DNA of 64,000 nt, taken from contig NZ_JACHIJ010000005.1 of the NCBI RefSeq assembly GCF_014203115.1, forward strand, positions 186,001 to 250,000, read 5' to 3'. Numbering within the stretch: the first letter of the stretch is position 1; every line of letters begins with the position of its first letter. Source of the DNA: Afipia massiliensis (GTDB lineage Bacteria > Pseudomonadota > Alphaproteobacteria > Rhizobiales > Xanthobacteraceae). The translations under genes and the position numbers were made by a program. Shown here one piece after another: positions 16,609 through 25,590 of the stretch. The notes below the pieces were generated by a model, which saw only the letters and a list, made by a program, of their open reading frames with translations, was not told where the DNA came from and did not search any database.

Positions 16609-17521
16609 TCATTTGCTCGCCGCCCTATCGTTGCTCGCGTCTGCGGGCTCTGAGGCGCATGCATTCTCCGCCTTACGTCCCGAGGACGACGCCAAGACTC
16701 AAAGCCAGTTTCAAAAAACTGCCGTCATAGATGAAGACGGACGAATGACCGAGGAAGAGTACGCGCGGAAGAAGGGTATTCCGTTGACGGAAGTGCAGAA
16801 TCGATTCGCTGCAACGGGTGTCCTGAAGTGCGCCAAACATTCGGCAAGCGGACAACTAACGGGCTCAGATAATACAATCACCACTGTCGCGCACATTTTT
16901 GTGGGAATGGGATGCAACGCGAAAAATACACCTCGCAATTGCTCCTTTACCGCAAAGTTCAGAGATAGAGAGCAAACCTCCGAAATCTCTGAACTGGTCG
17001 GCATGGGATTCAAATGCCCGATCCGGCCAAAGCGACAAAACGACTGGGCTGTTCTCAAACTGAAAAGCCCAATGAGGGGCATAACGCCATACACGTTGCC
17101 TTATCCCGACGAGGACGTGAAAGACCGGGATGATGTGATTTCCGTTGCGGCATCCGGACGTGATTTTGATCGCGCTGATCCAAGAACGGGAAAGAAAGTT
17201 TTTACGAAGTCCATCGAGGAATGCCAAGGGCGGCAGCCCTATTATGAAGATGGCTTCGAAGTTCTCTTCTTGTCCAATTGTGATTCGTCCCCTGGATCAT
17301 CGGGCGGCTCCATCCTGAGGGCGCGAAAGCGATACGACGTCCTGATGGGAATAACGGCAAACAACAATGAAACGGATACTCAAATCGCTCAAGCAGCGAA
17401 GCGAGGAACTCCAAATCATGGACCTTACGTCGAAGGGAAGTGGGCAACGTATCAGGTGCCTCTTAGTGGAGAATTTCTTCAATTGCTGGAAACAGCAATC
17501 GGCGGACGGCCGCCGCTATAG
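16577..17521 (+). CDS. Secreted trypsin-like serine protease, paralogue 3
   Basis: 314 residues from a TTG inside the end of paralogue 2; no later start precedes the signal peptide (SSHLLAALSLLASAGSEAHA). The mature part has DEDGRMTEEEYARKKGIP, RFAATGVLKCAK, the His in TITTVAHIF, the Asp in QNDWAVLKL and the Ser in CDSSPGSSGGSIL, so the triad is complete. The overlap with the previous gene suggests translational coupling. Compared with paralogue 2 the insert after the His loop is shorter. Substrates are unknown. Confidence 0.8.
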   Translation: MKEPSVAARSSHLLAALSLLASAGSEAHAFSALRPEDDAKTQSQFQKTAVIDEDGRMTEEEYARKKGIPLTEVQNRFAATGVLKCAKHSASGQLTGSDNTITTVAHIFVGMGCNAKNTPRNCSFTAKFRDREQTSEISELVGMGFKCPIRPKRQNDWAVLKLKSPMRGITPYTLPYPDEDVKDRDDVISVAASGRDFDRADPRTGKKVFTKSIEECQGRQPYYEDGFEVLFLSNCDSSPGSSGGSILRARKRYDVLMGITANNNETDTQIAQAAKRGTPNHGPYVEGKWATYQVPLSGEFLQLLETAIGGRPPL

Positions 17522-17562
17522 GCCCTCCGTGTCATAGCAATACGAGAACCTTGGAAGTCACA

Positions 17563-18471
17563 ATGTCTTGTCGCCGATACATCGCACTTTGGGTGGTGGC
17601 GGTAATCTGTAGCACCAACGCTCTCGATTCAAACGCCCGTTCCGAAGATATCTACACTTCGCATCATCCGATCCACAAGATCGCTGTCATCGACGACGAC
17701 GGTCGAATGACCGAGGAAGAGTACGCGCAGAAGAAAGGCGTGCCGGTAGAAGAAGTGCAGAACCGGCTCGCCGCGACGGGGGTTCTGAAATGCGACAATG
17801 ATTCAACCAGCGCGCAGATCACCGGAGCTAATGACACAATAACGACCGTTGCACATATGTTTAAGTCGAAAGAATGCGCCAAGCGGAACGAGCCCAAGAA
17901 ATGCTCGTTCACGGTTAAAGTTGGAGGCAAGGAACTGACGTCGCTGATCGCTTCACTTGCGGACATTGGATATAAATGCCCCGGGGGACGACGAAAGGAC
18001 GATTGGGCCGTCCTGAAGCTTCAAACTCCGATCGGCGTCAAGCCATACGCTCTTCCGTACTCGGACGAAAAAATATGGCCAGACGACCCCGTGATTTCGA
18101 TCGCGGCAACCTCCACAGATTTCTATCGGGTAGCTGGAAGAGATAGCAGAGCCCCGCCAAAATCGATCGAAGAATGTCAGGGAAGATATCCGTACTTTGA
18201 AGACGGACTTCAAGTCATGTTCGCTTCAAACTGTGATTCATCTCAAGGCTCGTCCGGTGGATCCATGCTCAGAGAGCGAAAACGTCATGACGTTCTCATG
18301 GCCATTACTGCCGGCAACAAGGAAACGGCTGCTCAGATCAACCGAGCTGAAAGGACGGGCGTACCAACCAGTCGTGCTTTTGCCGAGGGAAAGTGGGCCT
18401 CTTATCACATTCCGCTTAAAGGCGCGTTCCTCGAAGCAGTTGAAAAAGCAATCGGCGGGCGATCGCCCTGA
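17563..18471 (+). CDS. Secreted trypsin-like serine protease, paralogue 4
   Basis: 302 residues from the ATG at 17563, 5 bases after GGAAG; an in-frame TTG at 17551 overlaps that site and is unlikely. Signal peptide MSCRRYIALWVVAVICSTNA is followed by DDDGRMTEEEYAQKKGVP and RLAATGVLKCDN. The triad is His in TITTVAHMF, Asp in KDDWAVLKL and Ser in CDSSQGSSGGSML. It is closest to paralogue 3, sharing the ECQGRYPYFEDG-type segment before the Ser loop. The gap to the previous gene is 41 bases, so the three plus-strand proteases probably form one transcript. Confidence 0.82.
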   Translation: MSCRRYIALWVVAVICSTNALDSNARSEDIYTSHHPIHKIAVIDDDGRMTEEEYAQKKGVPVEEVQNRLAATGVLKCDNDSTSAQITGANDTITTVAHMFKSKECAKRNEPKKCSFTVKVGGKELTSLIASLADIGYKCPGGRRKDDWAVLKLQTPIGVKPYALPYSDEKIWPDDPVISIAATSTDFYRVAGRDSRAPPKSIEECQGRYPYFEDGLQVMFASNCDSSQGSSGGSMLRERKRHDVLMAITAGNKETAAQINRAERTGVPTSRAFAEGKWASYHIPLKGAFLEAVEKAIGGRSP

Positions 18472-18584
18472 TTGCCAGGACTCGAGCTAAGTTGGCCGCG
18501 CGTATAGACCTTCTCGGAGGCAATAATGTCGCGAACTTCTGGTTCGGGACACTAGGTCATCTTCCGGATGATGTTCTAGCCTAA

Positions 18585-18598
18585 CCCGTTTGGGTCAT
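18585..18598 (+). promoter_or_regulatory. Copy 2 of the CCCGTTTGGGTCAT motif
   Basis: An exact match to copy 1, ending 63 bases before the GTG of the Cys-rich repeat protein, a usual place for a promoter or operator. Confidence 0.55.
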
Positions 18599-18661
18599 GT
18601 GATCCGCCTTCCCCTTTGTCAAACTGGCGACGTTGATACGAAGTTCGCGGGAAGGACGACT

Positions 18662-20587
18662 GTGAAAAAGGTCTTCGTCTTTGCCATCGTGATCGCATTG
18701 CTTCTGTTTGCCGGCGGGCGGTCTTCTTCAGCACAGCCTTCCTATCTTCCCTACGTCGGACCGATCTGCAACGGGCCGCGCGGTCCCGCCCCCTGTGCAG
18801 TCATTCAGCGGTGGATGCAGACGCAGCAGCAGTTGGCGCAAATTCAACTCCAGCCGATCGGCTTCCAACAGGGTATCGGCCCCATTTGCGTCGGCCCGCT
18901 CGGTCCCGGACCGTGCGAAGCAGTTCGTCGCTTCATCTTAATGCAACAGCAATCCGGCCAGACGTCGCACGTGATCAGCAACCAGCCCGGCGTCGGACCT
19001 ATCTGCGTGGGACCGTTCGGGCCTGCGCCGTGCGCGTCAATCCATATCTATACGGTCGGACAGCGCATGGCCGCCGATGAACCTCCGCCGTTTGCGCCTC
19101 TCCAGTTCCAGGTCCTCAACACGTCCGGCCCGTATGGTCCCATCTGCAATGGCCCCCAAGGCCCCGCACCGTGCAGCCTCGTACAGCAATACATGTTGGA
19201 TCAGTCGACAGGAGCAATTCCTCCAGCCAGCAGCTTCGGAGTGCCAACCGGACTCAACGCCCAGGATCTCGCGCGCCAGTGCGCCGCAAGAGCAGGGGTA
19301 GACATAATGGCGTTTGCCAGTTGTGCCGGGCAGAACGTCATCCTGCCGCCCGACAAGCAGGCGATCCTCGACTGCGCGCTGACAAATACTAACTCCACGG
19401 CGAAGTTTGCCGAGTGCGCAGCCCCGAACTTCGGCATCAAGCTGACGGACGACCAGCGTATCGTCGCCGCGTGCGCCCAGCAGTCTGGCGGAGACACATC
19501 GGCATTCTCAAGGTGCGCAGCAAGTTCCTGGAGCGGCAAGCTTTCGCAGGATCAGCAGGCGGCGATCCAATGCGCCACCAACTCGGGCGGCAATGCCTCG
19601 CAGTTTTTGCGATGTGCCGGCGGGGCCTGGGCGCGCCGAAGCCTGTCCGAGGATCAGCGGGCGATCGTGCAGTGCGTGGCAGACACGAAAGGCAACACAG
19701 CGGACTTTCTGACCTGCGCCGGAACCTCTTGGGCAAGTAGCAATCTGACCCCCGAGCAGCAGGTGGCCGTGCAGTGCGTTGCAAACGCTAAAGGCGACAC
19801 GGCAAGCTTCCTCGGGTGTGCCACACCATGGGTCACTAAGAATCTGACGCATGGACAGCGCGCGGTCGTCCAGTGCGCCGCCACGTCCGGCGGCAATAGT
19901 TCGAATTTCCTCAACTGCGCTGGATCCTCCCTAATTGGGCCAAGCCTGTCACAGGACCAGCGGGCCGTCCTTCAATGCGCAGCGACCTCCAGCGGAGACG
20001 CGGGCAATTTTGCCGGCTGCGCGGCGGGTCGCCTTCTCGGATCGAAAGCCAGCAAGGAACAGCAGATTGCGATCCGGTGCGCGGTGGAATCCGGAGGCGA
20101 CTATGCCACCGCTGCGACTTGCGCCGGCGCCAACCTTTTCAACATGCAACTAAACCAGGACCAGCAGATCGCTATCCAATGCGTCGTTTCAACGGGCGGT
20201 CAGCCCTACGCCGCAGCCGGCTGCATGGCGACGCGGTTCGTCATCCGGGAGTTGACGAAGTGTATGTCGGACGGCATCGGCGGTAAGGGATGCTTCGGCG
20301 ACAATAACGAACTCGTAGGCCGAAACGGCTGGGTCGCAAGGAATCTTCGTCAGGTCGCGGGTGGCCCCAACTCCACCATTAACAACCCCAACCAGATTTG
20401 GGGTGGCGATAACTCCTTCGTCAGGAATCCGGGTCAGGTATTCGGCGGCTCAAATTCCTTCGTTCGCAACCCGTCGCAGTTCTGGGGCGGCCACAATTCA
20501 ATCTTCAACAATGCCAGCCAACTCGCGCCGAAACCAGTCACGTTCGGAAGGGTGGGAGGAAAGCGGATTTGTCTTCCGTGGTGCTGA
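18662..20587 (+). CDS. Secreted Cys-rich repeat protein of unknown function
   Basis: 641 residues from a GTG at 18662 with AAGGA 5 bases upstream; the frame is open to 18590, but the signal peptide (KKVFVFAIVIALLLFAGG) begins at the GTG. Three repeat zones follow. The first has four units of the form GPICxGPxGPAPC, each with about 20 Gln-rich residues after it. The second has ten units of about 36 residues built on DQxxxxxC...G(D/N)xxxFxxCA, each with two cysteines. The third is an Asn/Gly-rich tail with WGGDNSFVRNPGQ repeats. Regular cysteine pairs suggest a rigid, disulfide-linked rod exposed outside the cytoplasm. I recognise no enzymatic motif; adhesion or a surface layer is possible. Confidence 0.75.
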   Translation: MKKVFVFAIVIALLLFAGGRSSSAQPSYLPYVGPICNGPRGPAPCAVIQRWMQTQQQLAQIQLQPIGFQQGIGPICVGPLGPGPCEAVRRFILMQQQSGQTSHVISNQPGVGPICVGPFGPAPCASIHIYTVGQRMAADEPPPFAPLQFQVLNTSGPYGPICNGPQGPAPCSLVQQYMLDQSTGAIPPASSFGVPTGLNAQDLARQCAARAGVDIMAFASCAGQNVILPPDKQAILDCALTNTNSTAKFAECAAPNFGIKLTDDQRIVAACAQQSGGDTSAFSRCAASSWSGKLSQDQQAAIQCATNSGGNASQFLRCAGGAWARRSLSEDQRAIVQCVADTKGNTADFLTCAGTSWASSNLTPEQQVAVQCVANAKGDTASFLGCATPWVTKNLTHGQRAVVQCAATSGGNSSNFLNCAGSSLIGPSLSQDQRAVLQCAATSSGDAGNFAGCAAGRLLGSKASKEQQIAIRCAVESGGDYATAATCAGANLFNMQLNQDQQIAIQCVVSTGGQPYAAAGCMATRFVIRELTKCMSDGIGGKGCFGDNNELVGRNGWVARNLRQVAGGPNSTINNPNQIWGGDNSFVRNPGQVFGGSNSFVRNPSQFWGGHNSIFNNASQLAPKPVTFGRVGGKRICLPWC

Positions 20588-20859
20588 GTTAGCTTGCCAC
20601 AGGTTGGATAGTTGCTTGATTTCCACTTTGCAGGCGAGACTGGTTGCATCTTCGGCAAGCTCGATTGTTGACCCGGGTAACGGCTCATCGAAGTCGCTAA
20701 GTCGGGGCAATAATCTATATGGCCCATGTCACTTCGGATGCAGAGTTCGGGGCCCGGGTAGCGATGCATTTGACGTTCTCTCAGAGGCAAAAGAGCAACG
20801 ATTTCGCTTGATGGAGGCTCAGATTCTTGCCACTTAATTGATCTGGCGGGAGTTTTGAG

Positions 20860-21951
20860 ATGCGCCCGGCGTTCGATCTGGAAAAGATGTCTGCGGCCCT
20901 CGCTTCAGCGGCACTGGACTCATCGCGCTGGGTCGAAGCTATGGAAACTGTAGCGACTTCCACCGGATCCTTCGGCGCTGCGATGTTTCCAGTCGTTGGA
21001 CCACTGCCCTTTGTTCCGGCCAGCCGATCGCTCGAACGTTCATTCGAGGCTTACATCGATGCCGGCTGGATTCACAGAGATGAACGATACCGGGGTGCCG
21101 ACAAGCTGATACACAACGGCATCTATACCGATTTCGATTTCATGTCCGAGCAGGAGATGAAAAAGCACCCTTATTATCAGGAATTCCTGGCTCCCCTCCG
21201 CTTGCAAGGGTTCGCCGGTATAAAGATCGGTAGCGGCAAGAACGTATACTGTATTTCGATACAACGCTCTTTTGAGCAAGGCCTGTTTTCAAGTACTGAA
21301 CTTCGCAGCCTGCAACGTCTCTCTTCTGTCTTGGACAGTGTTGCAGCAACGGCTGAAGCCTTGGCATTCGCACGTGGAGAAGCTGCGTTATCATCATTCG
21401 ATATAGCGAGTACCGCAGCTCTGTTGCTGGATCGCAAGGGAGACGTTGTTCGGCTGAACGTCGCGGCCGAGAAACTAACTGTTTCCGACCTTCAGATCGT
21501 AAACCGAAAATTGGTGTCGTGGGATCGTGAAGCCAATCGTCGGCTGGATGATGCAATAAAGCAGTTAATTTGGACACGAAGGGCGACGTCGGTTCGACCC
21601 ATTATTTTTCCTCGCGTGGGTCGCAGCCCCATCGTTATTTACGGAGTGCGAACGGCCGACCTTACGGACACTCCATTCTCAAGATTCAACGCCATTCTGG
21701 TTCTGGCCGACCCCGATTCTCGGCCCCGCCCCGCCGCGGAGACCTTGCAGGCTGTGTTTGGCCTGACGCCAGCGGAAGCCCGATTGGCCGATGGCTTGGT
21801 TTCCGGTGGTGACCTGAATTCGGAAGCCGAGAGGCTCAAGCTTTCACGGGAAACGGTTCGAAACCAGCTAAAATCCATTTTTGCAAAAACCGGAACACAT
21901 CGGCAATCCGATCTGGTGGCAATGCTTTCACGCCTGCTTTCCGGTAAATAG
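20860..21951 (+). CDS. LuxR-family (C-terminal HTH) transcriptional regulator 1
   Basis: 363 residues; GGGAG lies 7 bases before the ATG. The C-terminal ~65 residues are a LuxR/FixJ-type HTH: FGLTPAEARLADGLVSGG, then LKLSRETVRNQLKSIFAKTG and a final RQSDLVAMLSRL. The N-terminal ~280 residues have a conserved MSEQEMKKHPYYQEFLAPLR-like stretch found in other members of this rhizobial group, probably a GAF/PAS-like sensory fold, but no receiver aspartate or acyl-homoserine-lactone motif is evident. It is paralogous to the frameshifted gene at 23622-24723. It lies within the protease cluster and may control it. Confidence 0.85.
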   Translation: MRPAFDLEKMSAALASAALDSSRWVEAMETVATSTGSFGAAMFPVVGPLPFVPASRSLERSFEAYIDAGWIHRDERYRGADKLIHNGIYTDFDFMSEQEMKKHPYYQEFLAPLRLQGFAGIKIGSGKNVYCISIQRSFEQGLFSSTELRSLQRLSSVLDSVAATAEALAFARGEAALSSFDIASTAALLLDRKGDVVRLNVAAEKLTVSDLQIVNRKLVSWDREANRRLDDAIKQLIWTRRATSVRPIIFPRVGRSPIVIYGVRTADLTDTPFSRFNAILVLADPDSRPRPAAETLQAVFGLTPAEARLADGLVSGGDLNSEAERLKLSRETVRNQLKSIFAKTGTHRQSDLVAMLSRLLSGK

Positions 21952-22016
21952 ATGCCGGATCAATCCTGCTCAGATACGTGACACCAGAACTGCTTTCTAT
22001 CTGTGCCCGCCTTTAG

Positions 22017-22030
22017 CCCATTTGGGTCAT
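22017..22030 (+). promoter_or_regulatory. Copy 3 of the recurring motif (CCCATTTGGGTCAT)
   Basis: One mismatch to copies 1 and 2, and the flank TCCA of copy 1 is kept. It sits between the convergent ends of the LuxR gene and the gene at 22079-22687, where a promoter role is not obvious. Confidence 0.4.
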
Positions 22031-22078
22031 TCCAGAACAAGCCGGTGTCTGTGACCTTACAAGAGTATCAAACATGCA

Positions 22079-22687
22079 CTAAAACGGCGCTGAAGTTCCG
22101 CCATTCTCCTTTATCAGAAACGAGATTGCATTAGCGATTCGGCGCGCTGTTTGCTCGTCGCAAAAATCATAGATTTCATGCGTTGTATTCTTTTTCCTCT
22201 GTCCTAGATCTTTGTCCTTGTAGTCTTTCTGGCTTTTGAAACACGCGCCCACCCGACATTGCAGTCGCAGTTCTGTCCAGCCTCTGACAGAGTCTTTCGA
22301 TATACCAATATTAGGGTCGAGATCTTTAAATGCGCTCTCTGATTTGTACTCGTAGCTGTTATCAAATTTAACATCGTTGAATACATTGCGAAATTTGACA
22401 GTCACCTTCTCGACGACGCTCCATGTTTCCGAATTTCCCACAAACGCATTTGTTTTTGCCAAAAGACCAGAAAGCTGTGGGTTTGGGGGCCGTTTGTCGA
22501 ATACATCGATCGGCGGATTGCATTTAACAAAATCAGTCAGAAAAGCCGCCGCTTCTGAGGCGGTTTGTGCTTTCGATGGTGGCGCAACAAAACCGAAGCT
22601 AAATAGAATCGCTGAATAGAAAAATGCCTGCTTAATCACCGAGCTATCAAGAATTAGCGCGCACGACACAAGTTTACGGAATTGCAT
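22079..22687 (-). CDS. Exported protein of unknown function
   Basis: About 202 residues from the ATG at 22687, preceded by AGGTG at suitable distance; a GTG 9 bases upstream is possible. A long hydrophobic N-terminal stretch (KQAFFYSAILFSFGFVAPPS) followed by KAQTAS looks like a signal peptide. The remainder has four cysteines, including LQCRVGACF and the DFCDEQTARRIANAI stretch near the end, and no motif that I recognise. Base composition is visibly poorer in G and C than the core genes. It could be a partner of the proteases; nothing in the sequence proves that. Confidence 0.65.
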   Translation of the reverse strand: MQFRKLVSCALILDSSVIKQAFFYSAILFSFGFVAPPSKAQTASEAAAFLTDFVKCNPPIDVFDKRPPNPQLSGLLAKTNAFVGNSETWSVVEKVTVKFRNVFNDVKFDNSYEYKSESAFKDLDPNIGISKDSVRGWTELRLQCRVGACFKSQKDYKDKDLGQRKKNTTHEIYDFCDEQTARRIANAISFLIKENGGTSAPF

Positions 22688-22812
22688 ATCGTACACCTAA
22701 GGCAACATGTGGCGATTCGTAGTTTATGCGAGGAACAAAATTGTGTACGTCATAGCGCTTCTGTTGAGATGACTAAGCGCAAATGGCAATCACAGTTGTA
22801 TTCGTCGCAATA

Positions 22813-23070
22813 TCAATTGCTGCAGTTTCTATAACAATTTCGCGAAACATCAGAGGCCTCACGAATACATGCCGCGCGTGAATCAGCCGTACTGCGCGAA
22901 GAGCAGTCGCGCTGTGCGGCAGAGTATTGAACTGAGCATTGATTGCAGGCGCTTGGTCCCGGCCCAGCACCTGCACGTTCATGTGGCCTTTGTGCATATG
23001 CAGCCTGAGGCACCGCAACCAAAAGACCAAAAGCCATAGCGAATACGATGTGGCATAACATCTTCATCAT
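22813..23070 (-). CDS. Small secreted Cys-rich protein
   Basis: 85 residues. Two ATG codons (23070, 23067) follow AAGG. A clear signal peptide (MLCHIVFAMAFGLLVAVPQ, then AAYAQ) precedes a mature part of about 59 residues with six cysteines in SACNQCSVQY, the RDCSSRS stretch, AACIREA and NCYRNC. The spacing suggests a small disulfide-stabilised domain. The function is unknown; it lies in the same exported-protein cluster. Confidence 0.65.
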   Translation of the reverse strand: MMKMLCHIVFAMAFGLLVAVPQAAYAQRPHERAGAGPGPSACNQCSVQYSAAQRDCSSRSTADSRAACIREASDVSRNCYRNCSN

Positions 23071-23175
23071 AAGACCTTTCTCAGCGGACGAACCTCAAGG
23101 GATGGAATGTCGCCGGCGTCTCTAGCAAGTTAGAAATTGGAGTATCAAAGCGAGCTTGATGACTTGGCAAAGCAA

Positions 23176-23412
23176 TTATCTAGTTGCACAAGGCGACGCC
23201 CTGCCACCTTCCCACTCGCATTGGCACTGAGGCCGTTGGCTGCAACAGCCTGTTGGTCCACAGGTTTGCGCCATCTTCGTTAACGTAAGACCGAAGTACG
23301 GACGAGGCGGGTCTGGAGATTCTTGCCACGGCGAAAACTTAGGCTGATCCGCCATTGCGGCCGTGATGCCGATAAGAAGCATTACAGTACAGATCGATAT
23401 CGACCTTGTCAT
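23176..23412 (-). CDS. Small secreted protein
   Basis: 78 residues with a signal peptide (MTRSISICTVMLLIGITAAMA). The mature part is about 57 residues long, Pro-rich, and ends in a cysteine-dense tail (CGPTGCCSQRPQCQCEW). No known family. The palindromic copy of the recurring motif (23516-23533) lies about 104 bases upstream of its start, consistent with shared control with the protease genes. Confidence 0.6.
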   Translation of the reverse strand: MTRSISICTVMLLIGITAAMADQPKFSPWQESPDPPRPYFGLTLTKMAQTCGPTGCCSQRPQCQCEWEGGRASPCATR

Positions 23413-23515
23413 TTTTCATCTCCGTTGTCAGTGCGTTACGGCGGTTAGGATCAGACCGATATAAACGCTGCGCAGGTCATCATTCCCGACTCTTAGCGAG
23501 AAATCGACCAAGCGC

Positions 23516-23533
23516 ATGACCCAGACGGGTCAT
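23516..23533 (-). promoter_or_regulatory. Copy 4 of the recurring motif, here a perfect palindrome
   Basis: ATGACCCAGACGGGTCAT has perfect 7-bp arms. Read on the minus strand it contains CCCGTCTGGGTCAT, one base from copies 1 and 2. It lies upstream of the minus-strand gene at 23176-23412. The palindrome suggests that the site is bound by a dimer. Confidence 0.5.
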
Positions 23534-23621
23534 GCCTCGAAGTTTCTGACGTCTTTAAATGCTAAGTGAGAGAGCGATGCGATCTCGGACTACAAAGAAA
23601 TCACGGAACTAACTTTGCGGC

Positions 23622-24723
23622 TCAAGATTGCAGCGAGCGTGGCACTGCAATCCCGTTGAGCAAGGCCGCCAAGTCACTTTGCCGCGAGAGACCAGTCTTC
23701 GCTAGAATGCCCTTGAGTTGATTACGCACGGTTTCGCGCGATATCATTCGCGTTTGAGCTATCGTATTGATAGTCTCGCCACTTGCAATGCCTCGAGCAA
23801 TACGGGCCTCTGCAGGAGTGAGGTCAAATAATCCTGACAACACCTCGGCATTTGGTACGACGCCACGATCGACAGGTGTCACGACAAGAAGGCCGGACCC
23901 ACGTGAGAACACGTCCTGAGCCGCGCGCCGCACAGGAAGAAGATGCACGATCATCGCAGGAGTGCCATTATTTGCAGGAATGGGAATCGAACGTGTAATA
24001 TTCTCATTCAAATCAACAGCAGTTAAATTCTCAACTGCTGTCGCATAGAGCGCATCGGCCGCTGAATTAGACAGCTTCAGACGAGCGTGACTGTCTTGAA
24101 AGATGTCCGGAATCATGCGCTCCAGCAACAAATTTGCGGCGTAGAGTCGACCTCTTCCTCTCAGAACGGCGGCAGGCAAGCCAATGACGGCCAATGCATC
24201 GGCCATCGCCCGTGCGCGTTCAAGGCCGAGTCGGGCCGACAGAAGCGCTGCGCGGGACAGATGCGGCCCAAAGACATCGAGACGGTGGATCATGTCCATT
24301 TCAAATGGACCACGAGTGTAATTCCGCTCGATAGCCACGATAAGAGTTTCACCGCTCGGCGGACGAACGCAAGTACCAGAAACCCATCCATAACCTCGGG
24401 GGCGCATAAAATCGCGATAGAATGGGTCGTGATCCATTTCCTCGCTAGTGAACATGTCCGAGTCGGTGCAAAAGCCGGGGTTGGCAAGCCGCGCTCGCCT
24501 CTCAATTCGGGTGTTGAGGTTGGGTTGCCCTAACTTCACATAGGCGCCAATTAGCTCATTCGCTGCTGAAGTACCCACCCAACTGAGATCGCCGTTCTTT
24601 TCGACCAATAAACTCGCGAAAGCTGCGTCGCCTTTTTTTTGTCAGTATTTCGAGGACGCGTAGCCAGCCCTGTGGAATGACAGCCGCTTCGTAGATCAAA
24701 TCGATGAGATCTCCGTCCAACAT
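23622..24723 (-). pseudogene. LuxR-family regulator 2, split by a frameshift in an A8 run
   Basis: The long frame (24608 down to 23622) encodes a LuxR-type regulator with FDLTPAEARIARGIASGE, MISRETVRNQLKGILAKTG and RQSDLAALLNG at the C terminus. It lacks the N-terminal start seen in the paralogue. Upstream, an ATG at 24723 opens a frame reading MLDGDLIDLIYEAAVIPQGW and then RVLEILTK. The two frames meet at a run of eight T (eight A on the coding strand) at 24633-24640. Removing one A joins them into KKGDAAFASLLVEKNGDLSW. The gene is therefore inactivated, phase-variable or carries a base-calling error at this run. An internal TTG at 24608 could still give an N-terminally shortened protein. 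Confidence 0.75.
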
Positions 24724-25062
24724 ACATTGCTCTATCGGCTACCGAAGACTGTCATTGTACTCAGTGCTGAGAGAATGATCGGTTTCCCCCGAAATCTGGT
24801 GCCAGACAGCAAAGAAAAATCCATGTCCTATGCACGACCGGGGTGGCGGACTGGCGTTCAAAACACCGCCTAAGAAATGTTCAGATTATCGCGGAAAAGT
24901 AACAGAGCAAACGATCGCCGCAATAGCGACAACCACACTCAAATTCGCGCGAAGTGAGCAGTCTTCACGGCGCAAGGACGGAGCGGAAAGCAACTTGCAG
25001 TGAGATCGTCCTCCGAAGGGCGCTGAATCACGCCGTATGACTAAGCCATTTCTGCCTCCATC
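24724..25062. other. Intergenic stretch without a recognisable feature
   Basis: About 340 bases upstream of the broken regulator. I find no ORF with a ribosome-binding site and no RNA gene. The promoter of the regulator should lie here. Confidence 0.4.
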
Positions 25063-25310
25063 CACTGCCATCCCTACCGCGCAGTGGTTTTATTCTCCGG
25101 TCTCTGAGGCGAGTCTCCAGAAAACGGGAATTCTTCAATGGTTAGGTGGAGACTAAGGGCCAATTTCGGAAGGTGATGGTTCGACTTCCGTCTCTGTAGA
25201 GACTCAGCATGCACGAAAAGCCCGCTATTGGCAGGCCTTTCTCACGCAAAAAAGGAAATTCTCCGAAAACGAGACTGGCTGGCTGTCCTGGGAGGATTCG
25301 AACTGCCACA
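25063..25310 (+). repeat. Diverged left copy of a ~250-bp direct repeat, including a decayed tRNA-Gln 3' part
   Basis: This stretch repeats 27390-27637 with many substitutions. Shared blocks include CAGTGGTTTTATTCTCCGG, ACGGGAATTCTTCAATGGTT and TGGGAGGATTCGAAC against CGGGAGGATTCGAAC. The last block is the T-arm of the tRNA-Gln in the right copy. Here the tRNA part is decayed after that block and cannot fold. The terminator palindrome is also weakened (GCCCGCTATTGGCAGGC). The copies flank the hsp20 cluster. Either an old tRNA-targeted integration or a segmental duplication would produce this. Confidence 0.7.
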
Positions 25311-25590
25311 TTCCCAATGGCAAACCCCCCTTTGATTTATCAAGAGAATTTTGCATTTTTTTGCGAGTTTTGGGCCCAGAGACTTTTGCACCCAGCGGAT
25401 GCTGAACCGAAACTATGCACCCCGCTTTAGCGGCATGTGCCGCCGCCTGTCTGCGCGACGGCGTTACTGTCTAGATCGCCGGTGGTGGATGCGAGCAGAC
25501 CTTCTCCCGTTAACCAGCCCGTTTACTCCAATTTTTTTTGACCGAAGCTTGAAACCCGCAGCCGCTTTTCTAATTTTTATCCTGCCGATA

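Noticed and set aside
24633..24640. Programmed ribosomal frameshift in the LuxR-type gene
   Set aside because: A run of A can support slippage, but no downstream structure or known case in this family supports a programmed event. A mutation, phase variation or reading error is simpler.
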